In this document: positions 44,364 to 53,197 of the stretch, piece after piece
Numbering within the stretch: position 1 is the stretch's first letter
Layout of the letters: every line of letters starts with the position of its first letter
Assembly (NCBI RefSeq): GCF_002099195.1
Contig: NZ_NBYX01000030.1
Coordinates: forward strand, 1-64,000
Direction: 5' to 3'
Source of the DNA: Burkholderia puraquae
Lineage (GTDB): Bacteria > Pseudomonadota > Gammaproteobacteria > Burkholderiales > Burkholderiaceae
Length of the DNA: 64,000 nt
Program-made: the position numbers and the translations under genes
Notes under the pieces: model-generated
Told to the model about the DNA's origin: nothing
The model's input: the letters and a program-made list of their open reading frames with translations, nothing else
The model's database searches: none

Positions 44364-45743
44364 ATGGATTCCATTCGACGCGAAGGGGGCGCAAGCGACG
44401 CGCTGCAGCGACGTCACGCCGGCCTGCTCGTGCACGGCGGCACGGCGATGACGCCCAACGGCCCGGAACGGATCGACGTCGCATGCGCGGATGGCCGTGT
44501 CGTCGCGCTGGGCGCGTTGCACGGCACCTGGAGCGCCGATGTCCTGCTGAATGCCGGCGGCCTGCATGTGCTGCCGGGCGTCGTCGACAGCCAGGTGCAT
44601 TTCCGCGAACCGGGCCTCACGCACAAGGAGACCCTCGAGGCCGGCACGCGCGGCGCGGTGCTCGGCGGCGTCACGACGGTCTTCGAGATGCCCAACACGC
44701 ATCCGCTGACGCTGACCGCGCAGGACCTGCAGGCCAAGCTGGATCTCGCGCGCGGCCGTGCGTGGTGCGACTACGCGTTCTACCTCGGCGGTTCGGCCGC
44801 GAACGCCGAACGGCTGCCGGTGCTCGAGAACCTGCCGGGCTGCGCGGGCGTGAAGGTCTTCATGGGCAGTTCGTTCGGCGACCTGCTGGCCGACGACGAT
44901 GCCGTGTTGCGCCGGATCGTGCGCAACGGGCGGCGGCGCATGGCCGTGCATGCGGAAGACGAGGCGCGGCTGCGCGAACGCCGGGCGCTCGTGGAGGCGA
45001 GCGGCGACGTGCGTGATCATCATCGCTGGCGCGACGTGCAAAGCGCACTGGCCGCGACACGGCGCATCGTCGGGCTGGCCGCCGATGCGGGCCGCCGATT
45101 GCATGTGCTGCACGTGTCCACTGCCGAGGAAATGGCGTTCCTGGCGCGGCATCGGCATCGCGTGACGGTCGAGGTCACGCCGCATCACCTGAGCCTGCAC
45201 GCGCCCGATTGCTACGAGCGGCTCGGCACGTTCGCGCAGATGAATCCGCCGGTACGCGAACGGCATCATCAGGACGCGCTGTGGCAGGCCATTCGCGATG
45301 GCATGGTCGACGTGATCGGCAGCGATCACGCGCCGCATACGCGCGATGAAAAGCGCCGGCCCTATCCGCAGTCGCCGAGCGGGATGACCGGCGTGCAGAC
45401 GCTGCTGCCGCTGCTGCTCGATCACGTGCATGCGGGCCGCCTGAGCCTCGCGCGGCTGGTCGACCTGACCAGCGCCGGGCCGGCGCGGATCTTCGGCATC
45501 GCGGGGAAGGGGCGGATTGCGGTGGGCTACGACGCCGATTTCAGCATCGTCGACTTGCGCGCGCGCCGCATCATCCGCGACGAATGGATCGCCAGCATGA
45601 GCGGCTGGACGCCGTACGACGGGTGCGCGGTCACGGGCTGGCCCGTGCATACGGTCGTGCGCGGGCAGGTCGTCGTGCGCGATGGTGCGCTGAACGGACA
45701 GCCGGTCGGGGAGGCCGTCACGTTCCAGGAGGTGACGACGTAG
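44364..45743 (+). CDS. pyrC: Dihydroorotase, zinc-starvation paralog
   Basis: A 459-residue amidohydrolase of pyrimidine synthesis (carbamoyl-aspartate to dihydroorotate). The first metal motif reads DSQVHFREPGLTHKE: Gln77 sits where most amidohydrolases have the first His of HxH, a form also seen in a known dihydroorotase subfamily. Others: MPNTHPLT, the bridging-Lys segment GVKVFMGSSFGDL, the HVLHVST and VEVTPHHL His motifs, and SDHAPH with the catalytic Asp. Last gene of the operon; extra dihydroorotases are known Zur targets. Follows the anhydrase by 3 bp. Confidence 0.85.
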   Translation: MDSIRREGGASDALQRRHAGLLVHGGTAMTPNGPERIDVACADGRVVALGALHGTWSADVLLNAGGLHVLPGVVDSQVHFREPGLTHKETLEAGTRGAVLGGVTTVFEMPNTHPLTLTAQDLQAKLDLARGRAWCDYAFYLGGSAANAERLPVLENLPGCAGVKVFMGSSFGDLLADDDAVLRRIVRNGRRRMAVHAEDEARLRERRALVEASGDVRDHHRWRDVQSALAATRRIVGLAADAGRRLHVLHVSTAEEMAFLARHRHRVTVEVTPHHLSLHAPDCYERLGTFAQMNPPVRERHHQDALWQAIRDGMVDVIGSDHAPHTRDEKRRPYPQSPSGMTGVQTLLPLLLDHVHAGRLSLARLVDLTSAGPARIFGIAGKGRIAVGYDADFSIVDLRARRIIRDEWIASMSGWTPYDGCAVTGWPVHTVVRGQVVVRDGALNGQPVGEAVTFQEVTT

Positions 45744-45753
45744 CGTTGCACGT

Positions 45754-46785
45754 TCATTGCGCGCGATTCCGGAGGCGGGTGTAGACGGTGCCCGAAGGCG
45801 CCTGCACGACCGAGGTGTCGTCGGCGATCGTGCCGTCCGACTTGCTGACGGCCGGCTGGCCCGGTGCAGGCGTGAAGACCCAGGCGCCGGGATATTTGTC
45901 GCGGAGTCCGCGCCGGGCAGACGAAACCCCGGTTCCGGCTGGGTAGGTGATGTCGCCGACGGTGGCTGCGTGTGCCAGGGTAGTGGAGTCGAAGGCGAGC
46001 ACGCGATGTTGCCGGTCGAGATTCAGTATCGGGTGCCGCAAAGATAGCCTGTCCAGTTCGAACACGGCGCCGTCGGCAACATCGACGCGCCAATAGTCGT
46101 TGTCGTGCAGGCCGTCGCCATAAGTGGTCGTGCTCCTCATCAGGGTCGAGCCGGCCGGGATGACCGAGTCGCCTGCCCGGTTGCCTTCGGCCAGACGGCA
46201 CAGCCAGAGCGTTTTGATTCGCGCATCGTTGCGCAGGACGATTCTCATCGGTTCGCCGCCGGCATCGCACGTCCAGCCGTCGAGTGTCCGGGGGCCGGTG
46301 ATGGCAAGCGCCAGCGCAGTGAGCATGGTGGGGTGCTGGTTGTTCCACGGTGCTTCATCGTCGAATTCCGACCCGGCCGTCAGCGCCACGGCGGGTATTC
46401 CGTAGACGCTGACCGCGTGCGGAAATTCGGCGGCCGTGAGCGACGCCATGTCGCCCGCGGTATAGAGCGACAGTCTGGTCGCGGGCGGCATGTCGATACC
46501 CAGCAGGTGGGTGGACTTTTCGAGTAACGGATGCTTGGCGGCCTCCGTCTTTCTGGATTCCAGCTCGATCTGCAGATAGCCGACGGCCATCGCAACAAAC
46601 AGGCTGCCCGCCCAGCACAGCACGCCGAGCAAAACGGACCAGCGGATCCGATGCGCGCCAAACGCTCGCCGTGCGCGTGGAAACACGGCCAGCGCGACGG
46701 CCCAGGCCAGCACCGATACGGCGGCCAGAAACGAAATGCCGAGAACGATGAAGAAGGCGCCGGAGAAAATCGGAGCGGGAATCAT
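45754..46785 (-). CDS. Unknown membrane-anchored protein
   Basis: 343 residues, no recognised family. Two membrane helices near the start (FSGAFFIVLGISFLAAVSVLAWAVALAVF and WSVLLGVLCWAGSLFVAMAVGYL) are followed by a roughly 270-residue beta-rich periplasmic domain (RLSLYTAGDMASLTAAEFPHAVSVYGIPAV, TLDGWTCDAGGEPMRIVLRND, VAFELDRL-like FELDRLSL). Convergent with pyrC, with only 10 bp between stops and no terminator seen. Base composition is lower in GC than its neighbours, suggesting later arrival. Confidence 0.6.
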   Translation of the reverse strand: MIPAPIFSGAFFIVLGISFLAAVSVLAWAVALAVFPRARRAFGAHRIRWSVLLGVLCWAGSLFVAMAVGYLQIELESRKTEAAKHPLLEKSTHLLGIDMPPATRLSLYTAGDMASLTAAEFPHAVSVYGIPAVALTAGSEFDDEAPWNNQHPTMLTALALAITGPRTLDGWTCDAGGEPMRIVLRNDARIKTLWLCRLAEGNRAGDSVIPAGSTLMRSTTTYGDGLHDNDYWRVDVADGAVFELDRLSLRHPILNLDRQHRVLAFDSTTLAHAATVGDITYPAGTGVSSARRGLRDKYPGAWVFTPAPGQPAVSKSDGTIADDTSVVQAPSGTVYTRLRNRAQ

Positions 46786-47006
46786 CGGAAGCGCGAACGG
46801 CTGAATGGAATCATTGTTGGAATTGTCCCGACGCCGCGGGACATGCCGGCATCGTCAGGTGAAGGTCGCTGCCACACGTGCGGCCCTCGGTGGCGAACGA
46901 TACTTCAAGGTCTGATGCGATTGGCGCACATTGTAGTGTTCAAACGCGATTGTCCGGCGAGAGCCGCGTGCACATCCGGCACGTTCGGTCACTACGCGGG
47001 CAACAA

Positions 47007-47852
47007 CTACCCCGGCAACGCGTCCGCCAGCGCCCGCATCGCGTCCACCGTCTCCGGGTTCGCCGGAAAGAACGCCTCGATCGCGAGTTCCGACAGCGTC
47101 ACGTCGACCGGTGTGCCGAACACGGTCGTCGTGCTGAAGAACGTCAGTTCGCCGGCCGCCGTGCGCAGCCGCAGCGGCACGGCGATATCCGCGAAGTCGG
47201 TGCGCGTGTGCGTGTCGTCGGGCTGGCCGGCCGGCGCCGGATACGCGGCGAGTTCGTCGCGCAGCGTGTGCAGCGTGCGGTCGCCGCTCGCATCGATCTG
47301 CCGCTGCAACCGATGCAGGATGTGTGCGCGCCATTCATGCCAGTTGACGATCTGCGACGCGAGGCCGTCCGGATGCAGGCTCAGCCGCAGCACGTTGACG
47401 GGCGGCTGCAGCAGCGCCGGGTCGGCCTGCGCGACCAGCGCGCCGAGCATCCGGTTCGCGGCGAGCAGCGTCCAGTGGCGGTCCACGGCGAGCGCCGGGT
47501 AGGGCTCATGGCCGCGCAGCACGGCTTCGACCGCATGGCGCGCGGCATCCAGTTGCGGATCCGAAAACGGCCGTTCGCGGAACAGCGGCGCGAAGCCGGC
47601 CGCGACGAGCAGCGCATTGCGTTCGCGCAGCGGCACGTCGAGACGCTCCGCGAGATGCAGCACCATTTCGCGGCTCGGCTGCGCGCGGCCCGATTCGACG
47701 AAGCTCAGGTGGCGCGCGGAGACTTCCGCGTCGAGCGCGAGCGCCATCTGGCTCAGGCGCCGGCGTTGCCGCCACGTGCGCAGCAGCGGGCCGATGCCGG
47801 CCGCGCGGCCGGCGGACGGGGAGGGCGAATGGAGGGCGGCGGTCGGGTTCAT
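47007..47852 (-). CDS. XRE-family regulator with MmyB-like ligand domain
   Basis: 281 residues. N-terminal helix-turn-helix (GPLLRTWRQRRRLSQMALALDAEVSARHLSFVESGRAQPSREMV) and a C-terminal MmyB-type PAS-like domain (PALAVDRHWTLLAANRMLGAL, LRLSLHPDGLASQIVNWHEW, ADIAVPLRLRTAAGELTFFSTTTVFGTPVDVTLSELAIEAFFPA). Such proteins may bind fatty acids or similar small lipophilic ligands. Start 47852 is preferred over an upstream ATG that adds MPIICC. No target operon is evident; the gene to its right starts on the other strand. Confidence 0.82.
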   Translation of the reverse strand: MNPTAALHSPSPSAGRAAGIGPLLRTWRQRRRLSQMALALDAEVSARHLSFVESGRAQPSREMVLHLAERLDVPLRERNALLVAAGFAPLFRERPFSDPQLDAARHAVEAVLRGHEPYPALAVDRHWTLLAANRMLGALVAQADPALLQPPVNVLRLSLHPDGLASQIVNWHEWRAHILHRLQRQIDASGDRTLHTLRDELAAYPAPAGQPDDTHTRTDFADIAVPLRLRTAAGELTFFSTTTVFGTPVDVTLSELAIEAFFPANPETVDAMRALADALPG

Positions 47853-48048
47853 GCAGCAGATGATAGGCAATCCCGCGCACCTTGGGCATTACCTGCGACG
47901 TAAGCATCGCGCCGTTCCCCGGGTGCGTCACCGCGCTGCGTTACCATAGCCCCCGTGCCAACTGAGAGACGACGCCGGACCCGCGATTGAAAGCGCCTGG
48001 GCCGGTGCCGTGCATATTTACGACAAGGCATTCCAGGGGAATCCAACA

Positions 48049-49002
48049 ATGAAAAAACTTGCCGTCCGGCTCGCCTGCGTGGCGACGCTTGCATTCGCCG
48101 CGACCACCGGCCACGCGCAGACCGAAGCTGCGCAGGTGGAAATGCGGGCCGCCGCCGCGGCCGCCAACGACGCGGTCGTGAAGGGCCCGACCGATATCGA
48201 CGTGAAACACGAAGCCGTGCTGAAGCTGAAGGCCGGCGAATCGTTCGTGCCGGCCGCCGAAGCCGGCCGCTACCTGCGCTCGATGGGCAACTCGATCGAC
48301 GAAACCAAGCTGGTCGGCCTCGTGCTGCCCGACGATCCCGATGCCGACTGGATCTCGGTCGTGTCGTTCGAGCCGAGCGGCTATATCCGCGACGACGACG
48401 CGAAGGACTGGAAGCCCGACGAGCTGCTGAAGAGCCTGCAGTCCGGCACCGAGGAAGACAACCCGGGGCGCAAGGAGCGCGGCCTGCCGGAAACCGAGGT
48501 GGTCGGCTGGGCGAAGGCGCCCGCGTACGACGCGGCCACGCACCGGCTCGTGTGGTCCGCGATCATCCGCGACAAGGGCGCGGCCCCGAACGCCGAGAAC
48601 GACGGCGTGAACTACCGGACGCTCGTGCTCGGCCGCGACGGCTACCTGTCGCTGACGATGGCGTCGACGCTCGCCGACCTGCCGAAATACAAGGGGGCGG
48701 CCGACGAGCTGCTGTCGAGCATCAGCTTCAACGACGGCAAGCGCTACGCCGATTTCAACAAGTCGACCGACCACGTCGCCGAGTACGGCCTCGCGGCGCT
48801 GATCGTCGGCGTCGGCGCGAAGAAGCTCGGGCTGCTCGCGCTGATCGGCGCGTTCGCGGTGAAGTTCTTCAAGGTCGGCGCGGTCGCGCTGCTGGCCGGC
48901 GGCGCGGCGCTGAAGCGCTTCTTCGGGCGCAAGCCGAAGGCGGCCGCGGTACCGGCCGTCGCCGACGCATCCGGCGCATCCGGCGCGGAGCGCAAGGAAT
49001 GA
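48049..49002 (+). CDS. DUF2167 membrane protein
   Basis: 317 residues. Signal peptide MKKLAVRLACVATLAFAATTGHAQ, then a periplasmic DUF2167 domain (AVLKLKAGESFVPAAEAGRYLRSMG, DDPDADWISVVSFEPSGYIRDDDAKDWKPDELL, VVGWAKAPAYDAATHRLVWS, GRDGYLSLTMASTLADLPKYK) and two C-terminal helices (LLALIGAFAVKFFKVGAVALLAGGAALKRF) with a basic tail. Function of DUF2167 is unknown. It is translationally coupled (ATGA) to an M50 protease gene, suggesting the two form a membrane unit. Confidence 0.82.
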   Translation: MKKLAVRLACVATLAFAATTGHAQTEAAQVEMRAAAAAANDAVVKGPTDIDVKHEAVLKLKAGESFVPAAEAGRYLRSMGNSIDETKLVGLVLPDDPDADWISVVSFEPSGYIRDDDAKDWKPDELLKSLQSGTEEDNPGRKERGLPETEVVGWAKAPAYDAATHRLVWSAIIRDKGAAPNAENDGVNYRTLVLGRDGYLSLTMASTLADLPKYKGAADELLSSISFNDGKRYADFNKSTDHVAEYGLAALIVGVGAKKLGLLALIGAFAVKFFKVGAVALLAGGAALKRFFGRKPKAAAVPAVADASGASGAERKE

Positions 49003-49724
49003 CGAAGCTGTTGCTGCTGATCTTCGGCGGCCTCAAGCTCGGCAAGGTGCTCGTATCGGCGGGCACCATGCTGGCCTCGCTCGCGGTCTACGCGCTGTTC
49101 TACGGCTGGCGGTTCGCGGCCGGTTTCGTTGCGCTGCTGCTGGTGCACGAGGCCGGCCACTACATCGCCGCGCAGCGGCGCGGGCTCGACGTCGGGCTGC
49201 CGACTTTCATCCCGTTCGTCGGCGCGTGGATCCAGTTGAAGGAGATGCCGCACGACGCGGAAACCGAGGCGTACGTTGGGCTCGCCGGGCCGTTCGTCGG
49301 CACGCTCGGCGCGCTGGCCTGCTACGCGGCTGCACGCCACTACGACAGCAACCTGCTGCTCGCGCTGTCGTACACGGGCTTCTTCCTCAATCTGTTCAAC
49401 ATGATTCCGCTGTCGCCGTTCGACGGCGGGCGGATCACCGCGGTGCTGTCGCCGCGCATCTGGTTCGCGGGCGTGCCCGTGCTGATCGCGCTGTTCGTGT
49501 ATCGCCCGAGCCCGCTGCTGATCGTGATGGCGATCCTCGCGCTGCCGCAGTTGAAGCGCGCGTGGCGCTACGATCCCGACGCGCCGGAGAACCGCGTGTA
49601 CTACGCGACGTCGATCGAGACGAAGACGACGTACGCGCTCTGCTACGTCGGCCTGCTCGCGTTTCTCGCGTTGATGACGTCCGGCGTGCACGACATGCTG
49701 CGCGTCGCGCATTCGTCGATCTGA
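48999..49724 (+). CDS. Site-2 protease-like M50 metallopeptidase
   Basis: A 241-residue integral membrane peptidase. The zinc motif HEAGH lies at 50-54 (LLLVHEAGHYIAAQRRGLDVG) and the second ligand region reads FFLNLFNMIPLSPFDGGRI, the N-x-x-P...DG motif of intramembrane proteases. About five to six helices, no PDZ domain. It may cut a membrane protein or signal peptide remnant, and the upstream DUF2167 protein is the first candidate for partner or substrate. Closed by a bidirectional terminator. Confidence 0.85.
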   Translation: MTKLLLLIFGGLKLGKVLVSAGTMLASLAVYALFYGWRFAAGFVALLLVHEAGHYIAAQRRGLDVGLPTFIPFVGAWIQLKEMPHDAETEAYVGLAGPFVGTLGALACYAAARHYDSNLLLALSYTGFFLNLFNMIPLSPFDGGRITAVLSPRIWFAGVPVLIALFVYRPSPLLIVMAILALPQLKRAWRYDPDAPENRVYYATSIETKTTYALCYVGLLAFLALMTSGVHDMLRVAHSSI

Positions 49725-49741
49725 TACCCGGGACCTGATGC

Positions 49742-49779
49742 AACCACGGCGGCCGTTTTTACGTGGCCGCCGTGGTTTT
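49742..49779. terminator. Bidirectional terminator between the M50 gene and the MFS transporter
   Basis: AACCACGGCGGCC (49742-49754), 10-nt loop, GGCCGCCGTGGTT (49765-49777) with a T-run on the plus strand and AAs to the left. It serves the two convergent genes. Confidence 0.85.
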
Positions 49780-49795
49780 GTGTCGAAGTTGAACG

Positions 49796-51175
49796 TCAGG
49801 TGTCGCGATGACGCAGTTCGACACGCCTGATGTCCTTCACGATCACGAGATAGCTGAACACGGTGACGAGCGCGTTCAACCCGACGAACACAAGTGCGCC
49901 GTTGAACGAGCCGCTCGCGCCGACGAGGTAGCCGATCGTGATCGGCGCGACGATGCCCGCCGTGTTGCCGAACATGTTGAACAGGCTGCCCGACAGGCCG
50001 ATCGCTTCCTTCGGTGCGGTATCCGCGACGACGGCCCAGCCGAGCGAGCCGATCCCCTTGCCGAAGAACGACACGGCCATCAGCACGATCACCAGCACTT
50101 CGCTGTCGACGTAATTGCAGCCGATGATGACCATCGACAGCGCCATCCCGCCGACGATCGGGATCTTGCGCGCGAGCGTGAGCGACACGCCGCGGCGGAT
50201 CAGCCCGTCCGACAGCATCCCGCCGAGCACGCCGCCGAGGAACCCGCAGATCGCGGGCAGCGAGGTCATGAAGCCGGCTTTCAGCAGCGACATTCCGCGC
50301 GCCTGCACGAGGTAGATCGGGAACCACGTGAGGAAGAAGTAGGTGAGCACGTTCACGCAGTACTGGCCGAGGTACACGCCGATCAGCATCCGGTTCGACA
50401 GCAACTGGCGCACGTAGTACCAGCCGGCCACGCGGCTGCCTTCCCGGCGCGCGCCGTTGCTGCCGCGCGCGGCGGTGCGCACCAGTCCGCCGCCCTGCTC
50501 GATGTGCTCGAGTTCTGCGCGGTTCACGGCCGGATGGTCGGCCGGGTCCTTCATGACCCGCAGCCACAGGAACGCGAGCGCGATGCCCGCGAGACCGAGC
50601 CACAGGTACACCTGGTGCCAGCCATACGCGTGCGTGAGCCACGCCATCAGCGGCGAGAACACCACGGCCGCGAAGTACTGCGCGGCGTTGAAGATCGCCG
50701 ACGCGGTGCCGCGCTCGGCGGTCGGGAACCAGCTTGCGACGACCTTCGCGTTCGCGGGAAATGCGGGGGCTTCGGCGATGCCGACCGCGAAGCGCATCGC
50801 GAACAGCGCGGCGACCGCGAACGCGGCGCTGCCGCCGAGGCCGATCGTGCTCTGCAGCAGCGTGAACGCCGACCACAGGAAGATGCTGGCTGCATAGACG
50901 CGGCGCGCGCCGAAGCGATCGAGCAGCCAGCCGCTCGGCAGTTGCGCGAGCACGTACGCCCAGCTGAACGCCGAGAAGATGTAGCCCATCGTCACCGGAT
51001 CGATGCCGAATGCCTTGCGGATCGGCGTGCCGGTGATCGACAGCGTCGCGCGGTCCGCGTAGTTGAGCGTCGTGACGACGAACAGCATCGCCAGGATCCA
51101 GTAGCGCACGGCGGTCCGGCGCGCGGTGCGCGCGAGGTCGAGCGGCAGGTCGCGTGGGGAGGTCTGATTAGGCAC
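49796..51175 (-). CDS. MFS hexuronate/glucarate transporter (GudP type)
   Basis: A 459-residue major facilitator with 12 helices of the anion:cation symporter group: TLNYADRATLSITGTPIRKAFGIDP, YIFSAFSWAYVLAQLPSGWLLDRFGARRVY, GIAEAPAFPANAKVVASWFPTAERGTASAIFNAAQYF. These match glucarate/galactarate/galactonate carriers. The start appears to be GTG at 51175 with no strong ribosome site. Located beside KGSA dehydrogenase, KdgD and GarD, it most likely imports D-glucarate or galactarate. Confidence 0.85.
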   Translation of the reverse strand: MPNQTSPRDLPLDLARTARRTAVRYWILAMLFVVTTLNYADRATLSITGTPIRKAFGIDPVTMGYIFSAFSWAYVLAQLPSGWLLDRFGARRVYAASIFLWSAFTLLQSTIGLGGSAAFAVAALFAMRFAVGIAEAPAFPANAKVVASWFPTAERGTASAIFNAAQYFAAVVFSPLMAWLTHAYGWHQVYLWLGLAGIALAFLWLRVMKDPADHPAVNRAELEHIEQGGGLVRTAARGSNGARREGSRVAGWYYVRQLLSNRMLIGVYLGQYCVNVLTYFFLTWFPIYLVQARGMSLLKAGFMTSLPAICGFLGGVLGGMLSDGLIRRGVSLTLARKIPIVGGMALSMVIIGCNYVDSEVLVIVLMAVSFFGKGIGSLGWAVVADTAPKEAIGLSGSLFNMFGNTAGIVAPITIGYLVGASGSFNGALVFVGLNALVTVFSYLVIVKDIRRVELRHRDT

Positions 51176-51188
51176 TTTGATGTACGTC

Positions 51189-51376
51189 GTCGTATGACAT
51201 GGCGGCAGTTTATCGGCAATAATCAGACGCAGAAACCTCGGGTTTTCCCTCTGAGAGATGACGTGAAATGGTAAAAATCCCGGGGAATATCCTGTGATAC
51301 AAGGATTTCGCGCGCATCGGCGCCGGTCCGGCGGTTGGCGTGAATATTGATGTTTGGTGGGCGGACATCATATCTG
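51189..51376. promoter_or_regulatory. Two operator-like motifs in the divergent MFS/dehydrogenase promoter
   Basis: GTCGTATGACAT (51189-51200) lies just upstream of the transporter start. GACATCATATCTG (51364-51376) lies 47 bp before the dehydrogenase ATG. Both resemble the motifs before kdgD and garD (core G-N-CATC-R-TA or its reverse complement). The regulator is not encoded in the window. Confidence 0.4.
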
Positions 51377-51422
51377 TTGGGCTACAATGAGCAACCTATT
51401 CCCGAACCACGGAGCACACCCC

Positions 51423-53000
51423 ATGCAACTGACAGGAGAGATGCTGATCGGCGCCGACGCGGTGGCCGGCTCGGCCGGCACCTTGCACGCGTTCGACCCG
51501 ACGAAGGGCGCGCCGATCGACGCACCGGCGTTCGGCATCGCGACGCAGGCCGACGTCGACCGCGCGTGCGAACTCGCACGCGACGCGTTCGATGCGTACC
51601 GCTCGCAGCCGCTCGCGGCCCGCGCCGCGTTTCTCGACGCGATCGCGGATGAAATCGTCGCGCTCGGCGACGCGCTGATCGAGCGCGCGCACGCCGAAAC
51701 GGGTCTGCCCGTCGCGCGGCTGCAGGGCGAGCGCGGCCGCACCGTCGGCCAGCTCCGGCTGTTCGCGCGCGTCGTGCGCGACGGGCGTTTCCTCGCCGCG
51801 TCGATCGATCCCGCGCAGCCCGAGCGCACGCCGCTGCCGCGTTCGGACCTGCGGCTGCAGAAAGTCGGGCTCGGCCCCGTCGTCGTATTTGGTGCGAGCA
51901 ATTTCCCGCTCGCGTTCTCGGTGGCTGGCGGCGATACGGCCTCGGCGCTCGCGGCCGGCTGCCCGGTGATCGTGAAGGCGCACGAAGCGCACCTCGGCAC
52001 GTCCGAGCTGGTCGGCCGCGCGATCCGCGCCGCCGTCGTGAAAACCGGCATGCCGGACGGCGTGTTCTCGCTGCTGGTCGGCCCCGGCCGCGTGATCGGT
52101 GCGCCGCTGGTCGGCCATCCGGCGGTCCAGGCGGTCGGCTTCACCGGTTCGCGGCAGGGCGGCATGGCGCTCGTGCAGATCGCGAACGCGCGCCCGCAGC
52201 CGATTCCCGTGTACGCGGAAATGAGCAGCATCAACCCGGTCGTGCTGTTCCCGGCGGCGCTCGCCGCGCGCGGCGACGCGATCGCAACGGGCTTCGTCGA
52301 TTCGCTGACGCTCGGCGTCGGCCAGTTCTGCACGAACCCGGGCCTCGTGCTCGCGATCGGCGGCCCCGATCTCGACCGCTTCGAAACTGTTGCCGCGCAG
52401 GCGCTCGCGAAGAAGCCGGCCGGCGTGATGCTCACGCGCGGCATTGCCGATGCGTATCGCAACGGCCGCGGCAAGCTGGCCGAGTTGCCGGGCGTGCGCG
52501 AAATCGGCGCGGGCGAGGCGGCGCAGACCGACTGCCAGGCCGGCGGCGCGTTGTACGAAGTCGGCGCGCAGGCGTTCCTGGCCGAGCCGGCATTCAGCCA
52601 CGAGGTATTCGGGCCGGCGTCGCTGATCGTGCGCTGCCGTGATCTCGACGAGGTCGCGCGCGTGCTCGAAGCGCTCGAGGGCCAGTTGACGGCCACGCTG
52701 CAGATGGACGCCGACGACAAGCCGCTCGCGCGCCGGCTGCTGCCGATCCTTGAACGCAAGGCCGGGCGCCTGCTCGTGAACGGCTATCCGACCGGCGTCG
52801 AGGTGTGCGACGCAATGGTGCACGGCGGGCCGTTCCCCGCGACGTCGAACCCGGCCGTCACGTCGGTCGGTGCGACGGCGATCGAGCGTTTCCTGCGGCC
52901 CGTGTGCTACCAGGATTTCCCGGACGATCTGCTGCCGGAAGGGTTGCAGGAGAAGAACCCGCTCGGGATTCCGCGGCTGCGGGACGGGAAGGCGGAGTGA
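51423..53000 (+). CDS. Alpha-ketoglutarate semialdehyde dehydrogenase (2,5-dioxovalerate dehydrogenase)
   Basis: A 525-residue aldehyde dehydrogenase of the KGSADH branch: VVFGASNFPLAFSVAGGDTASALAAGCPVIVKAHEAH, the general-base Glu in VYAEMSSINPVVLFP and catalytic Cys in GVGQFCTNPGLVL. It oxidises 2,5-dioxopentanoate to 2-oxoglutarate, the step after KdgD. It ends with LPEGLQEKNPLGIPRLRDGK, typical of this branch. ATG 51423 fits known starts; an upstream ATG at 51387 is less likely because it lies within a probable -10 region (TACAAT). Confidence 0.9.
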   Translation: MQLTGEMLIGADAVAGSAGTLHAFDPTKGAPIDAPAFGIATQADVDRACELARDAFDAYRSQPLAARAAFLDAIADEIVALGDALIERAHAETGLPVARLQGERGRTVGQLRLFARVVRDGRFLAASIDPAQPERTPLPRSDLRLQKVGLGPVVVFGASNFPLAFSVAGGDTASALAAGCPVIVKAHEAHLGTSELVGRAIRAAVVKTGMPDGVFSLLVGPGRVIGAPLVGHPAVQAVGFTGSRQGGMALVQIANARPQPIPVYAEMSSINPVVLFPAALAARGDAIATGFVDSLTLGVGQFCTNPGLVLAIGGPDLDRFETVAAQALAKKPAGVMLTRGIADAYRNGRGKLAELPGVREIGAGEAAQTDCQAGGALYEVGAQAFLAEPAFSHEVFGPASLIVRCRDLDEVARVLEALEGQLTATLQMDADDKPLARRLLPILERKAGRLLVNGYPTGVEVCDAMVHGGPFPATSNPAVTSVGATAIERFLRPVCYQDFPDDLLPEGLQEKNPLGIPRLRDGKAE

Positions 53001-53051
53001 CGTGCAGCGGCCTGGCGGCAATCGCCGGGCCGCGTGCCGAATGGACGAAAG

Positions 53052-53084
53052 CGGAGGCGGCCGACTGGCCGTCTCCGTTTTTTT
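53052..53084 (+). terminator. Rho-independent terminator after the dehydrogenase
   Basis: CGGAGGCGGCC (53052-53062), GACT loop, GGCCGTCTCCG (53067-53077, one G-T pair), then seven T. Confidence 0.9.
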
Positions 53085-53197
53085 CAACGTGCCTTCCGTG
53101 GCGCCGGAATTTCTCCTACAGTAGCGAAGCCTCGGGCCGCCCGGCCCGCAGGCGAAGCCTGAGAGCGCGAGAAAAAGTCCAAGAGGGTACTGAATCC

